From Actinomyces sp. ph3 (lineage in GTDB: Bacteria > Actinomycetota > Actinomycetes > Actinomycetales > Actinomycetaceae): 64,000 bases of DNA. Location: NCBI RefSeq assembly GCF_000308055.1, contig NZ_CAGY01000008.1, positions 1-64,000 on the forward strand. The letters are read 5' to 3'. The notes below the pieces were generated by a model, which ran no database searches, was not told where the DNA came from, and saw nothing but the letters and a program-made list of their open reading frames with translations. Positions 1 through 12,665 of this stretch are shown here, one piece after another. How positions within the stretch are numbered: the stretch's first letter is position 1; every line of letters starts with the position of its first letter. The position numbers were made by a program, and so were the translations under genes.

Positions 1-97
1 AAAAGCCAGTGATACCACCATTTCTGAATGCTCAGCCAGCAAACACTCATCGAAAAACGGCTAAATTCCAATGGGATATATGCGTATATCAACAAAA

Positions 98-130
98 GCA
101 GGACCTGCCTCACAAATAGGCAGGTCCTGC
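98..130 (-). terminator. Terminator after the malic enzyme gene
   Basis: A perfect 13-bp inverted repeat (98-110 and 118-130) with a 7-nt loop. It is flanked by short T runs on both sides, so it could work in both directions. It lies about 80 nt past the malic enzyme stop codon. I see no gene in the first 97 bases. Confidence 0.8.
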
Positions 131-209
131 GATTTTTGGCTTAGGCGGGTGTTTTGAGAAAGGCGGTTACGCTACCCAAGCACACCCACTTCCCAGTAAG
201 TCCCCCTAC

Positions 210-1637
210 TCAGCGAGCATCCATGTGCTCTTGAACGGGGATATCAATGGTCGGAAGGTCGTGGACCGCCTGACGCACTGCCTTCGAAACTGCGCCGGGG
301 ACGGCCTCGTTGAAGACACCGGGGATGATGTAGTTCGGCGAAAGCTCGTCGGGGCTAATCACATCGGCAATTGCGTTTGCAGCTACGCGCAGAACCTCGG
401 TCGTGATCTCCTTGACCTTTGCATCCAGGAGGCCACGGAACAGGCCCGGGAAGGCCAGAACATTGTTGATCTGGTTCGGGTAGTCGCTACGACCGGTCGC
501 AACGATCGAGGCGTATTCAGCAGCTGCAATCGGATCGACCTCGGGGGTCGGATTTGCAAGAGCAAAAACGATCGCACCCGGAGCCATCTTCGCGATATCC
601 GAAGGCTCCAAGATGTTGCCGTGGGAGACACCAATGAAGACATCGGCATCGACAATGCCTTCCTTCAGGCTGCCATGAACCAAGCGCGGGTTCGTATTTT
701 GCGCCAACCATGCGCGTGAGGGGTGCATACCCTCGATGTCATCACCTGCAAGCGCGCCAGTACGACCGTAGCCGACAATGTCGCGCGCACCTTGAGCCAG
801 CAGGAGCTTGATGATTGCGGAGCCTGCTGCACCAACGCCGGAGACGACGATGCGCACGTCCTCGATCTTCTTGTTCACGAGCTTGAGCGCATTGATCAGT
901 GCTGCCAGCACAACGATTGCCGTGCCGTGCTGATCGTCGTGGAAAACCGGGATATCGAGCTCTGCGCGCAGACGCTCTTCAATTTCGAAGCAGCGGGGAG
1001 CAGAAATGTCCTCGAGGTTAATGCCACCATATGCGGGTGCGATTGCCTTAACAATCGAAATGATTTCCTCAGTGTCCTTGGTATCAAGGACAACGGGCCA
1101 TGCATCAACATCACCAAACTGCTTGAACAGAACGGCCTTGCCTTCCATCACGGGAAGAGCAGCTTCAGGGCCGATATCGCCCAAGCCAAGAACCGCGGTA
1201 CCGTCCGAGACAACGGCGACAGAATTGGCCTTCATGGTCAACAGGTGGGCCTTAGAAGGCGTGTCATGAATCGCTGTGCAGACACGTGCAACACCGGGGG
1301 TGTATGCGCGAGAAAGATCGTCACGGTTACGCAGAGGAACCTTGGGCTTAACCTCGATCTTGCCGCCGACGTGGGCCATGAAGGTCTGGTCTGCCACGGA
1401 AGAGGTGTGAACACCTTCAAGGTCATCGAGAACTTTTTCAACCTCGCGGCGATGTTCGGAATCACGCATGTCGCAGGTGAGGTCAATAACGATGCGACCA
1501 CGGTCAGAATCGGCAACATCAAGGCCTTTAATCTGAGCACCGGTAGCAGAAACGGCATCCACGATCTGCGAAACCGAAAGGTTGGCTTCGTCGACTTCAA
1601 GACGGTAGGACGCGGTGTATGACGGAGAAGTACGCAT
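210..1637 (-). CDS. NAD(P)-dependent malic enzyme with N-terminal ACT-like domain
   Basis: Oxidatively decarboxylates malate to pyruvate, linking the TCA cycle to glycolysis in the cytosol. The 475-residue protein begins with an ACT-like regulatory domain (about residues 8-85), followed by the short bacterial malic enzyme core: SRAYTPGVA (109-117, with the conserved Tyr), GLGDIGP (151-157), the catalytic Lys in EGKAVLF (Lys167), the metal-binding FHDDQHGT block (232-239) and the dinucleotide-binding GVGAAGSA (267-274). The start is supported by an AAAGGTGA ribosome site just upstream. Cofactor preference cannot be read with confidence. It is a monocistronic gene between two hairpin terminators. 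Confidence 0.93.
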   Translation of the reverse strand: MRTSPSYTASYRLEVDEANLSVSQIVDAVSATGAQIKGLDVADSDRGRIVIDLTCDMRDSEHRREVEKVLDDLEGVHTSSVADQTFMAHVGGKIEVKPKVPLRNRDDLSRAYTPGVARVCTAIHDTPSKAHLLTMKANSVAVVSDGTAVLGLGDIGPEAALPVMEGKAVLFKQFGDVDAWPVVLDTKDTEEIISIVKAIAPAYGGINLEDISAPRCFEIEERLRAELDIPVFHDDQHGTAIVVLAALINALKLVNKKIEDVRIVVSGVGAAGSAIIKLLLAQGARDIVGYGRTGALAGDDIEGMHPSRAWLAQNTNPRLVHGSLKEGIVDADVFIGVSHGNILEPSDIAKMAPGAIVFALANPTPEVDPIAAAEYASIVATGRSDYPNQINNVLAFPGLFRGLLDAKVKEITTEVLRVAANAIADVISPDELSPNYIIPGVFNEAVPGAVSKAVRQAVHDLPTIDIPVQEHMDAR

Positions 1638-1816
1638 TGGTCACCTTTGCATATCCGATTGTTTTGAGGAGAGCCGAGAAGGACTCCTCCTCCATCGTAG
1701 CCGCGCCAGTGCGCGGGTGCAGCAGTGTCCATTTTGAGCCTATTTTCCGAGGCCGTGGTATGAAGTCCCGATTCTTCGCCCCCCTGCGCTCCTCAACCCT
1801 CGACAGGCATGGAAAG

Positions 1817-1843
1817 GGCCCGGTCTGCTGTGCAGACCGGGCC
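1817..1843 (-). terminator. Terminator after gatB
   Basis: A 12-bp perfect stem (1817-1828 with 1832-1843) and a 3-nt loop. On the minus strand it is followed by TTT. It lies 24 nt past the gatB stop and closes the gatCAB operon. The rest of the 229-nt gap should hold the malic enzyme promoter. Confidence 0.8.
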
Positions 1844-1866
1844 ACGGGCATTTAATCAACGAAGGA

Positions 1867-3363
1867 TCAAGCGCCAACCATTTCCATAATAAGTTCGCGA
1901 ACGCGGGCAGCATCTGCCTGGCCACGGGTAGCCTTCATCACCGCACCGACAAGAGCACCAGCGGCCTGAACCTTGCCACCCTTGATCTTCTCGACGATAT
2001 CGGGATTTGCGTCCAGTGCTTCCTGAACGGCTGCAGTGAGTGCACCCTCGTCAGAAACAACTTCAAGTCCGCGTGCAGCAACGACCTGCTCGGGATCACC
2101 TTCACCCGCAAGAACACCTTCAAGGACTTGACGAGCAAGCTTGTCGGTCAGGCGACCGCTATCCACCAAGGACTGGAGCTGCGCGATCTGAGCCGGAGAA
2201 ACCGGGAGTTCCTCAAGCGCAACCTGATTATCCTTCGAGTAACGCGCCAGTTCACCCATCCACCACTTACGTGCAGCTGCGGGATCAGTTCCGGCTTCGA
2301 CGGTTGCCTCGATGAGTTCAAGCGCACCCGCGTTGATGACGTCGCGCATTTCCTTATCCGCAAAACCCCATTGCTCGCGCAGACGGCGCCTCTTGGCGAT
2401 CGGAAGCTCAGGCAGGGACTGACGCAGGGATTCAACCCATTCCTCAGAGGGAACAACCGGGACAAGATCCGGCTCGGGGAAGTAGCGGTAATCCTCTGCA
2501 TCGGACTTTTCACGACCGGACGAGGTCGTTCCGTCTTCCTCGTGGAAGTGACGGGTTTCCTGAAGAACTGATCCACCGTCAGCCAAGATCTGCGCCTGTC
2601 GCTGAATCTCGAAACGAACAGCGTTCGCGATACCCCTAAAAGAGTTCACGTTCTTGGTTTCGGTTCGAGTCCCCAAAGGAGAGGTCGGGGTCGGACGAAG
2701 AGAAACGTTGATATCGGCACGGACATTTCCGCGCTCCATACGCGCCTCAGAGACGCCAAGGGTACGAAAGATATCGCGCAGTGCCTGAACGTATGCAGCG
2801 GCAACCTCAGGTGCTCGCTCCCCTGCTCCTTCAATAGGACGGGTCACGATCTCAACCAAGGGGACGCCCGCACGGTTGTAGTCAACCAGCGAGTGGTCCG
2901 CACCCTGAATACGACCATCCGCACCACCGATGTGAGTATTCTTTCCGGCGTCTTCTTCCATGTGCGCACGCTCAATCTGAACGCGGAACATGGTGCCGTC
3001 CTCTAGCTCAACATCCACATAGCCGTCATAAGCGATGGGCTCATCTGACTGTGAGGTCTGGAAAGCCTTGGTCAGGTCCGGGTAGAAGTAGTTCTTACGC
3101 GCGAAACGGCAACTCTTGGCAATTGAGCAATTCAATGCGAGGCCGATCTTGATCGCGTATTCGACTGCCTGGTGGTTGACCACGGGGAGCGAGCCGGGAA
3201 GACCAAGCGACACGGGGGTCACGTAGGTATTCGGGTCGCCACCGAAGGCGTTGGGAGCCGCATCGAACATCTTGGTCGCGGTACCCAACTCGACGTGAAC
3301 TTCAATTCCGAGAACCGGATCGAAGGAAGCAGTAGCCTCCTGGTAATCCATCAGCTCAGTCAT
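1867..3363 (-). CDS. gatB: Asp-tRNA(Asn)/Glu-tRNA(Gln) amidotransferase subunit B
   Basis: Subunit B of the GatCAB complex, which binds misacylated Glu-tRNA(Gln) or Asp-tRNA(Asn) and phosphorylates the charged residue before amidation. The sequence shows the family N-terminus ([13 protein letters not shown]), the [10 protein letters not shown] and [13 protein letters not shown] blocks, and the C-terminal GatB/YqeY helical domain. I start at 3363 rather than at the longer frame at 3378: this ATG overlaps the gatA stop codon as TAATG and has a GGAGGAAA ribosome site inside the end of gatA, the usual sign of translational coupling. The product is 498 residues, normal for the family. Confidence 0.95.
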   Translation of the reverse strand: MTELMDYQEATASFDPVLGIEVHVELGTATKMFDAAPNAFGGDPNTYVTPVSLGLPGSLPVVNHQAVEYAIKIGLALNCSIAKSCRFARKNYFYPDLTKAFQTSQSDEPIAYDGYVDVELEDGTMFRVQIERAHMEEDAGKNTHIGGADGRIQGADHSLVDYNRAGVPLVEIVTRPIEGAGERAPEVAAAYVQALRDIFRTLGVSEARMERGNVRADINVSLRPTPTSPLGTRTETKNVNSFRGIANAVRFEIQRQAQILADGGSVLQETRHFHEEDGTTSSGREKSDAEDYRYFPEPDLVPVVPSEEWVESLRQSLPELPIAKRRRLREQWGFADKEMRDVINAGALELIEATVEAGTDPAAARKWWMGELARYSKDNQVALEELPVSPAQIAQLQSLVDSGRLTDKLARQVLEGVLAGEGDPEQVVAARGLEVVSDEGALTAAVQEALDANPDIVEKIKGGKVQAAGALVGAVMKATRGQADAARVRELIMEMVGA

Positions 3364-4868
3364 TAGTTTTCCTCCCACTGCGCTGCGGGGCAGTTACCCG
3401 CGATATCGCCACTGAGTTGCTCAACGAGGCTTGCGACTTCGTACATCTTGAGGTCGTGGTGAGCCGGAGCAAGAATCTGGAATCCAACGGGAAGTCCCTC
3501 GGCACTGACGGCGTTTGGAACACTCATCGCAGGAATTCCGGCAAGGTTTGCAGGGATGGTCGCGATGTCATTGAGGTACATCGCCATGGGATCATCCATC
3601 TTCTCTCCGAAACGGAATGCCGTTGTCGGACAGGTCGGCGAGACCAGAACATCGACCTCTTCAAAGACACGCGCGAAGTCGCGCTGAATCAGGGTACGAA
3701 CCTTCTGCGCGCTTCCGTAGTAGGCGTCGAAGAAGCCTGCCGATAGGACGTGAGTGCCCAAGATAATACGGCGCTTCACTTCATCACCGAAACCGGCTTC
3801 ACGAGTCGCTGCCATAACGCGCTCTGCGGTAACAGGGCCTTCGCTGGGCTCGACGCGGATGCCATAACGCATACCGTCGAAACGTGCCAAGTTCGAGGAA
3901 ACCTCAGCCGGCATAATCAGGTAGTAGGCAGCAAGTGCGTAATCGAAGCTTGGGCAGGAAACCTCAACGATCTCAGCCCCGGCGGCACGCAACTTCTCAA
4001 CGGTCGCGTTGAAGGCCTCGAGAACATCATCTTGGTAGCCCTCACCGGAAAGTTCGCGGACAACGCCAACGCGCAGCCCCTCGATCTTCCCGTCCTTGGC
4101 GACCTGAGCAACACTTTCAGAGAGCGCAGGAACCGGCTCATTCAGGGAGGTCGAGTCGTGGGGATCGTAGCCACCGATCACCTCTGTCAGCGCAGCCGCG
4201 TCCTCAACCGTGCGGGTTACAGGGCCAATCTGGTCCAGCGACGAGGCCATAGCGATCAGTCCGTAACGCGAAACTGCGCCGTATGTGGGCTTTGCGCCCA
4301 CGGTACCCGTCACAGCGCCGGGCTGACGGATCGAACCACCAGTATCAGAACCCAAAGCCAGAGGTGCCATGAAAGACGCAACAGCTGCAGCAGAGCCACC
4401 TCCGGAACCACCGGGGATACGATCAAGATCCCACGGGTTGCCGGTGCGACCGTAAGCGGAGTGCTCGGTCGAGGAGCCCATAGCGAACTCGTCCATATTG
4501 GTCTTACCCAGGATGGGCATTCCAGCCTTGTGCAAAAGCTCGACGACGGTTGCATCGTAGGGAGGCAGCCATCCCTCAAGGATCTTCGAAGCGCATGTCG
4601 TGGGAACGCCTCGGGTCACCATGTTGTCCTTGACCGCGATGGGCACGCCCGCCAAGCGAGGCAGTTCTTCCCCAGCGGCACGACGCGCATCCACGTCGGC
4701 AGCAGTTGCAAGAGCACCCTCACGATCGACATACAGGAAGGCGTGAACCTTGGGGTCAATCGCATCGATGCGATCCAAGCACGCCTGAGTGAGCTCAACA
4801 GAGGTAATTTCACCGCTACGGAGCAGGTCAGCAAGCTCGCAGGCGGACTTCTTCAGCAACGGATTCAT
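3363..4868 (-). CDS. gatA: Asp-tRNA(Asn)/Glu-tRNA(Gln) amidotransferase subunit A
   Basis: The glutaminase subunit of GatCAB, releasing ammonia from glutamine for transfer to the tRNA-bound acid. It is an amidase-signature enzyme: the Ser-cisSer-Lys triad is visible as Lys80 (AVKDN), Ser155 (GGSGGGS) and Ser179 ([10 protein letters not shown]). At 501 residues it is full length. Its ATG overlaps the gatC stop as TGATG, and its own stop overlaps the gatB start, so the three subunits are translationally coupled. Such bacteria usually lack glutaminyl-tRNA synthetase (family knowledge, not testable here). Confidence 0.96.
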   Translation of the reverse strand: MNPLLKKSACELADLLRSGEITSVELTQACLDRIDAIDPKVHAFLYVDREGALATAADVDARRAAGEELPRLAGVPIAVKDNMVTRGVPTTCASKILEGWLPPYDATVVELLHKAGMPILGKTNMDEFAMGSSTEHSAYGRTGNPWDLDRIPGGSGGGSAAAVASFMAPLALGSDTGGSIRQPGAVTGTVGAKPTYGAVSRYGLIAMASSLDQIGPVTRTVEDAAALTEVIGGYDPHDSTSLNEPVPALSESVAQVAKDGKIEGLRVGVVRELSGEGYQDDVLEAFNATVEKLRAAGAEIVEVSCPSFDYALAAYYLIMPAEVSSNLARFDGMRYGIRVEPSEGPVTAERVMAATREAGFGDEVKRRIILGTHVLSAGFFDAYYGSAQKVRTLIQRDFARVFEEVDVLVSPTCPTTAFRFGEKMDDPMAMYLNDIATIPANLAGIPAMSVPNAVSAEGLPVGFQILAPAHHDLKMYEVASLVEQLSGDIAGNCPAAQWEEN

Positions 4869-5164
4869 CAGTCCTCCTCCAAAATCTGCGGAACCAAGAA
4901 CATTCCGTCTTCTTGTGCGGGGGCCTGCGCCAAAACCTCGTCGCGGTCAAGCGTTGGGCCAACGACGTCTTCACGCCACACATTCGACAGTGGAATGGGG
5001 TGCGAGGTCGCGGGTACGTCCGGGGTCGCAACCTCGGAGACCTTTGCAACGGCCTCGGTAATAACGTCTAGCTCACCAGCAATTCTGGTGATTTCTTCGG
5101 GTGTAAGTGCAATTCGAGCCAATCCCGCCACACGGGTGACCTCATCAGTACTGATCCTTGCCAT
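4868..5164 (-). CDS. gatC: Asp-tRNA(Asn)/Glu-tRNA(Gln) amidotransferase subunit C
   Basis: Small scaffold subunit of GatCAB that wraps around GatA and GatB. I choose the ATG at 5164 ([13 protein letters not shown], 98 residues) over the longer frame beginning at 5221, because GatC proteins are about 95-100 residues and begin with exactly this helix. No Shine-Dalgarno sequence precedes the ATG. Instead a TATCAT element lies 7 nt upstream, suggesting a leaderless mRNA. It is the first gene of the gatCAB operon, divergent from the cardiolipin synthase-like gene. Confidence 0.92.
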   Translation of the reverse strand: MARISTDEVTRVAGLARIALTPEEITRIAGELDVITEAVAKVSEVATPDVPATSHPIPLSNVWREDVVGPTLDRDEVLAQAPAQEDGMFLVPQILEED

Positions 5165-5171
5165 AACAAGG

Positions 5172-5177
5172 ATGATA
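5172..5177 (-). promoter_or_regulatory. Putative -10 element of gatCAB (leaderless)
   Basis: TATCAT on the minus strand, 7 nt before the gatC ATG, where no ribosome site is seen. This spacing would place the transcription start at or next to the A of the ATG. Inference from sequence only. Confidence 0.45.
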
Positions 5178-5228
5178 CCCGCCCGGGGCGCACCTCTCAT
5201 ACCATGCCCATCGGTGGTCACTTTTGAG

Positions 5229-5234
5229 TAGGCT
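5229..5234 (+). promoter_or_regulatory. Putative -10 element of the PLD/cls gene (leaderless)
   Basis: TAGGCT, exactly 6 nt before the ATG at 5241, with no Shine-Dalgarno sequence between them. Same geometry as several other genes in the window. Confidence 0.45.
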
Positions 5235-5240
5235 TAAAAC

Positions 5241-8956
<3,716 letters not shown>

Positions 8957-9028
8957 TCAAGGCTGGAATTTGAAGAGAAACCGGCCTCGCGCAACTACAC
9001 AGTTCACGTGCTTACGCAGCGATGTTTT

Positions 9029-9039
9029 AGGAGGTGATC
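9029..9039 (+). promoter_or_regulatory. Near-perfect ribosome binding site deciding the GTG start at 9046
   Basis: AGGAGGTGATC matches the 16S rRNA anti-Shine-Dalgarno end over 11 bases. A GTG at 9034 would lie inside this site, so the true start must be the next in-frame GTG at 9046, six bases past the pairing region. Confidence 0.75.
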
Positions 9040-9045
9040 AGACTC

Positions 9046-12000
9046 GTGGGAGATGTTCCCTTGGCTCCAACGCTTCTTCAAGCTGCCCTTCGCTCCTCGT
9101 GGCATTTTGCATGCGTGAGTGGGCCAAACATTGGACTAATTGTTTCTCCCTTGGGGCACCCTCAAGAATTTCCCGCACAGATACAGATCTTCACCGATCG
9201 CCGAGGCCGCGAGCGCATGAGTTTCCTTCTCGACAGTGAGGCTGCGCAAATCTGGATTCGCCCGGCGGCTTTCATCCCGTGGCGACGCCTACGCGCGAAG
9301 CATATATATACCCCCGCCAGAGGGATGCAACTCAAAGTAGGCGGTCACTCTTCAACTGACTATTACCAGTTGCGTCAACGGCCGCGCGATCTTTCTTTTC
9401 CTTCTTCCTCCCGCGATTCCAGGCGTCTACCCGCGATGTCCTTCATTGGCATTGTTCCGCTTCTGCTTTTCATGGCGATTCGCATGCTGATCATGGGAGT
9501 TTACGGTGGAATGTCGCTTCTTCTAATTGCCCTTCCCCTCATCAGCATGTCAATCCTCGGGATAGTAGTCATGAAACGACGAAAACCCATACATCGGATT
9601 GATGCAGCGGGACTTGCACTTCTTCTTGAAGCTGCAGCTCCTTCCAGCTCAGAATCTTCGTTCCTCCTGATCTATCCCAACCAAATTGGGCGCGGGAAAG
9701 CTCACGCGGTTTCTCGCAGCGGCGGGGAAACATATCTTGGTTTTGTTGGCCCCGAGGCCAAGTTGAGCGCTTTGTGGTGCGCGGCTCAGCTCGCGGCGCA
9801 GTTGGGAGGAGCACGCGTCAACGATGGAAATGATGAACTTATCGATATCGGAAGGCAGAACTACCCTGGCCCGGGTTCCACTAATTCTGGGCCCTCTCGT
9901 ATACGCATCAGACTTCACGCTCCGGGTGAGGATGAGAGCGGGGATGAAATTATTCACCTTGCCTGGGCGCCTCATTTCAGTGAACTTCCAACATGGTGTC
10001 ACGCAGTGATACCCGCTTCCCGCACGCCTGTGTCTATTGCGTGGTGGAAGATGTTGGGCAGAGATGCACTTTCTGCTTCCATTCCCAAACACGTCGATTT
10101 CGATGAACTTCCATTTGAAGTAATCGATAGCAGTGAGGGGTTACGGACACCCATTGGGAAAGACACCTCAGGAATTGTTTCCATCGACCTCGTGGAGCAC
10201 GGACCTCATGCCCTTATTGCCGGCACAACAGGTAGCGGAAAATCGGAGGCGCTTCGAACGTGGCTTCTAGGATTATGCGCGAGATACTCCCCTTCACGCC
10301 TCCGCTTGGTTTTGGTGGACTACAAAGGAGGATCTGCCCTTACTCCCCTCACTGCGCTCCCTCACACTGAGACCGTTTTGACCGACCTTAACCTTGGTCA
10401 TTCCTCGCGAGCTCTCAGAGGTCTTGCGTCGTGCATTGCGACGCGAGAAGCGCAATTTGCACAATACGCAGTCAAGGACCTCTCACAGTGGCATGAACGT
10501 TTTCTTCAAGAGTGTGTTCCTCCCCCGCCTCCTCGGATCCTCATCGTCATTGATGAATTCCAAGTTCTTGCCGATCTGCATCCGGAAACCCTCGAGACCT
10601 TCTCTAGGCTTGCGGCTCAGGGACGTTCACTTGGTTTGCATTTGATCTACGCGACCCAGCATCCTGGCGCCTCGATCAACGCTCACATGCGTGCCAACAC
10701 AGAACTACGGATTGCGCTTCGCTGTGTCTCTGAATCTGATTCACACAGCGTCATTGGCAGCGCAGAGGCTGCACACCTTCCCCGTATTCCTGGCAGAGCA
10801 TTACTCGGTTCCGGAAAGCCTGTCCAATTTGCATATTGCAGGAATATCGAACAGATCATCGCTTCGATTTCGAAGAGGCAGTCAGATTCCATTGGCACGC
10901 CCTTGTGGTGTCCTTCTTTGCCCTCTCAGCTCACACGCGGCGATCTCGATCAGCTGCACTCTTCAGAAGGGGGCATACCCATTGGGCTCATCGACGGGAT
11001 CGAGAATGGTGCACACCGATGTCTTAGGTGGCAACACGGAAATATCATGATGAGCGGTTCTGGGAGTTCGACGAGCAAGCTTGCGTTACTCACTCGTTCG
11101 TGTGCAACGACCTTAAGCGATTCGCTGGGCTTTCCTCTTTGCGGAGTGTCGATTGATTCGGGCACCCCGCGTTCAAGCGTAACTTCGCCCGACTACCTGA
11201 TACGTGACATCGTGGATTTTGGGGTTCTTTGCGAAGACCTTTGTCATCGCGCTCCATGCGTTATCTGGCTCGAGGATATCGAAGGGACCCTACATATGTT
11301 GGAAGAGTGCTTGGGAGTTCTTCGTGCTCATGATCTGTGGGGCCAGTTCACTCGCTCATGCGATGGCGTCAACATTGTTCTCATTGCCAGCGATGTATCA
11401 GGCCGGTTTACCCCACGCACACTTTTTGGTTCCTATGAACACATTTGGCATGAGATTCCCAATCCCCAAATTACGGAAACCTGCCCAGCAATCCGCGGAG
11501 CCGAGTGTACAGATTCCCCCTCTCAGCTTTGGAGCAGTGCTCACAAGTCTTTACTCTGCTTATGCTCCGATTCCGTGAAGCCCTCTTTACCGCTGAGCAT
11601 CCCATCGTGGAATCAGATACTTCACGACTGTCAGGGGCAATTGGGCACCGCGGCACCCCATCGATTGAACTCTTGCTCTTCCCTTCCATCGGCCGCACTC
11701 GATGCATCCGCTCTAGACCAACAAAGACCGCACTTCCCGATCACCCCAGCAACGTCCCAATCTAGAGTTGCTTCACTTACCAAAACCAGCCCTGACATGC
11801 GAATTCATTCGTATATCATTCGTTACGGCGCACAATTAAAACGGTTCTTATTTTCTGAAAATAATTGCACATTTATTGGAGAAGAGAATTCGGTATTAAT
11901 TGACGCTCTTAGAGCAATAAATGCAGGTTGCATCATTCACCATTTCGAGCACTCACAGTGGATGAGGGCGCTTGAAAACCGCACCGAACTGCTACTTTTC

Positions 12001-12147
12001 GCGAATCCACCCAAAGAGGCACTTCGATTCATCGCCCAGAATTGCCAGAGTTTTCCCAGTTCTTTATATGCACATTCTTGGAATTCTTATTCCGGGGTAA
12101 TTGTTCATCATGGCTCTGCTGGGCGTTTCGTCCTGACTTTTAAATAA
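9046..12147 (+). CDS. Orphan EccC/EssC-like FtsK/SpoIIIE ATPase (type VII secretion-type motor)
   Basis: A membrane-anchored multi-domain ATPase. The N-terminal ~115 residues are soluble and look like a weak FHA-like region. Two hydrophobic segments follow (about 130-176), then a linker and a conserved FtsK/SpoIIIE ATPase: Walker A GTTGSGKS near 393-400, VDYKGG, Walker B IVIDEFQ near 500, and RLAAQGRSLGLHLIYATQHP. This order resembles EccC/EssC of type VII secretion rather than the DNA translocase FtsK, which has four membrane helices and a gamma domain. A second module near residue 670 has a ruined Walker A (GSGSSTSK, Lys displaced) and a Walker B-like WLEDIE. The last ~150 residues look like a third degenerate module. 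No WXG100, EccB, EccD or mycosin gene is nearby. Length 1,033. Confidence 0.75.
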   Translation: MGDVPLAPTLLQAALRSSWHFACVSGPNIGLIVSPLGHPQEFPAQIQIFTDRRGRERMSFLLDSEAAQIWIRPAAFIPWRRLRAKHIYTPARGMQLKVGGHSSTDYYQLRQRPRDLSFPSSSRDSRRLPAMSFIGIVPLLLFMAIRMLIMGVYGGMSLLLIALPLISMSILGIVVMKRRKPIHRIDAAGLALLLEAAAPSSSESSFLLIYPNQIGRGKAHAVSRSGGETYLGFVGPEAKLSALWCAAQLAAQLGGARVNDGNDELIDIGRQNYPGPGSTNSGPSRIRIRLHAPGEDESGDEIIHLAWAPHFSELPTWCHAVIPASRTPVSIAWWKMLGRDALSASIPKHVDFDELPFEVIDSSEGLRTPIGKDTSGIVSIDLVEHGPHALIAGTTGSGKSEALRTWLLGLCARYSPSRLRLVLVDYKGGSALTPLTALPHTETVLTDLNLGHSSRALRGLASCIATREAQFAQYAVKDLSQWHERFLQECVPPPPPRILIVIDEFQVLADLHPETLETFSRLAAQGRSLGLHLIYATQHPGASINAHMRANTELRIALRCVSESDSHSVIGSAEAAHLPRIPGRALLGSGKPVQFAYCRNIEQIIASISKRQSDSIGTPLWCPSLPSQLTRGDLDQLHSSEGGIPIGLIDGIENGAHRCLRWQHGNIMMSGSGSSTSKLALLTRSCATTLSDSLGFPLCGVSIDSGTPRSSVTSPDYLIRDIVDFGVLCEDLCHRAPCVIWLEDIEGTLHMLEECLGVLRAHDLWGQFTRSCDGVNIVLIASDVSGRFTPRTLFGSYEHIWHEIPNPQITETCPAIRGAECTDSPSQLWSSAHKSLLCLCSDSVKPSLPLSIPSWNQILHDCQGQLGTAAPHRLNSCSSLPSAALDASALDQQRPHFPITPATSQSRVASLTKTSPDMRIHSYIIRYGAQLKRFLFSENNCTFIGEENSVLIDALRAINAGCIIHHFEHSQWMRALENRTELLLFANPPKEALRFIAQNCQSFPSSLYAHSWNSYSGVIVHHGSAGRFVLTFK

Positions 12148-12293
12148 CGTGACGTCTTACACAGCAATTTGTGTTTTTTATGGCCTCTTGACTCTTGATA
12201 TACACTCGCCAATCCCCGAAACTAAGGACTGTTGTTTTTTGTTCGGTGCGGGCAGCCCCTGCCTGCACTTACGCTCTTGAAGGAGTACCCATA

Positions 12294-12542
12294 ATGGATT
12301 GGCGGAGTAAAGCCGCATGTCTCAGCGTCGACCCAGAACTCTTTTTCCCGATCGGAAATACGGGTCCGGCCATCGCACAGGCGGCTGAAGCCAAGGCAGT
12401 TTGTCGTGAATGCGCAGTTCAAGCAATCTGCCTGCAGTGGGCACTCGACAACAATCAGGACTCTGGTGTTTGGGGAGGGATGAGCGAAGAGGAACGTCGC
12501 TCCCTCAAGCGCCGCGCAGCGCGCGCCCGTCGTATGTCCTGA
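12294..12542 (+). CDS. whiB1: WhiB1-type iron-sulfur transcription factor
   Basis: An 82-residue Wbl protein. Cys9, Cys37, Cys40 and Cys46 would bind a [4Fe-4S] cluster, matching the spacing of mycobacterial WhiB1, as does the MDWR start, the DPELFFPIGN segment and the GVWGGMSEEERR turn. A basic C-terminus (RRAARARR) provides DNA contacts. WhiB1 of mycobacteria binds the primary sigma factor and responds to nitric oxide (family knowledge). I start at 12294, where AGGAG lies 8 nt upstream; the open frame extends further upstream but without family similarity. It is followed by a strong terminator. Confidence 0.92.
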   Translation: MDWRSKAACLSVDPELFFPIGNTGPAIAQAAEAKAVCRECAVQAICLQWALDNNQDSGVWGGMSEEERRSLKRRAARARRMS

Positions 12543-12557
12543 GAATTGCCTGCACAC

Positions 12558-12603
12558 ATGAGTGGTGGTGGGAACGCAGTCGTTCCCACCACCACTCATT
12601 TTT
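12558..12603 (+). terminator. Strong terminator after whiB1
   Basis: A perfect 19-bp stem (12558-12576 with 12581-12599), a CAGT tetraloop and a run of T. It separates whiB1 from the convergent surface-protein gene. Confidence 0.92.
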
Positions 12604-12665
12604 AGGTCTGCTTATCTAAGGCTCATCCCCTCCGATCTGGTCAGTCGCCTCAGATACCAATGCGA

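Noticed and set aside
723-1622. Long open frame on the plus strand opposite the malic enzyme gene
   Set aside because: Composition and codon pattern mirror the real gene; no ribosome site or family similarity.
3750-5231. 493-codon open frame opposite gatA and gatC
   Set aside because: Antisense shadow of two unmistakable coupled genes; no recognisable domain.
9046-12147. Annotation as the chromosome translocase FtsK
   Set aside because: It lacks the four-helix membrane domain and DNA-recognition gamma domain, and has an EccC-like three-module layout.
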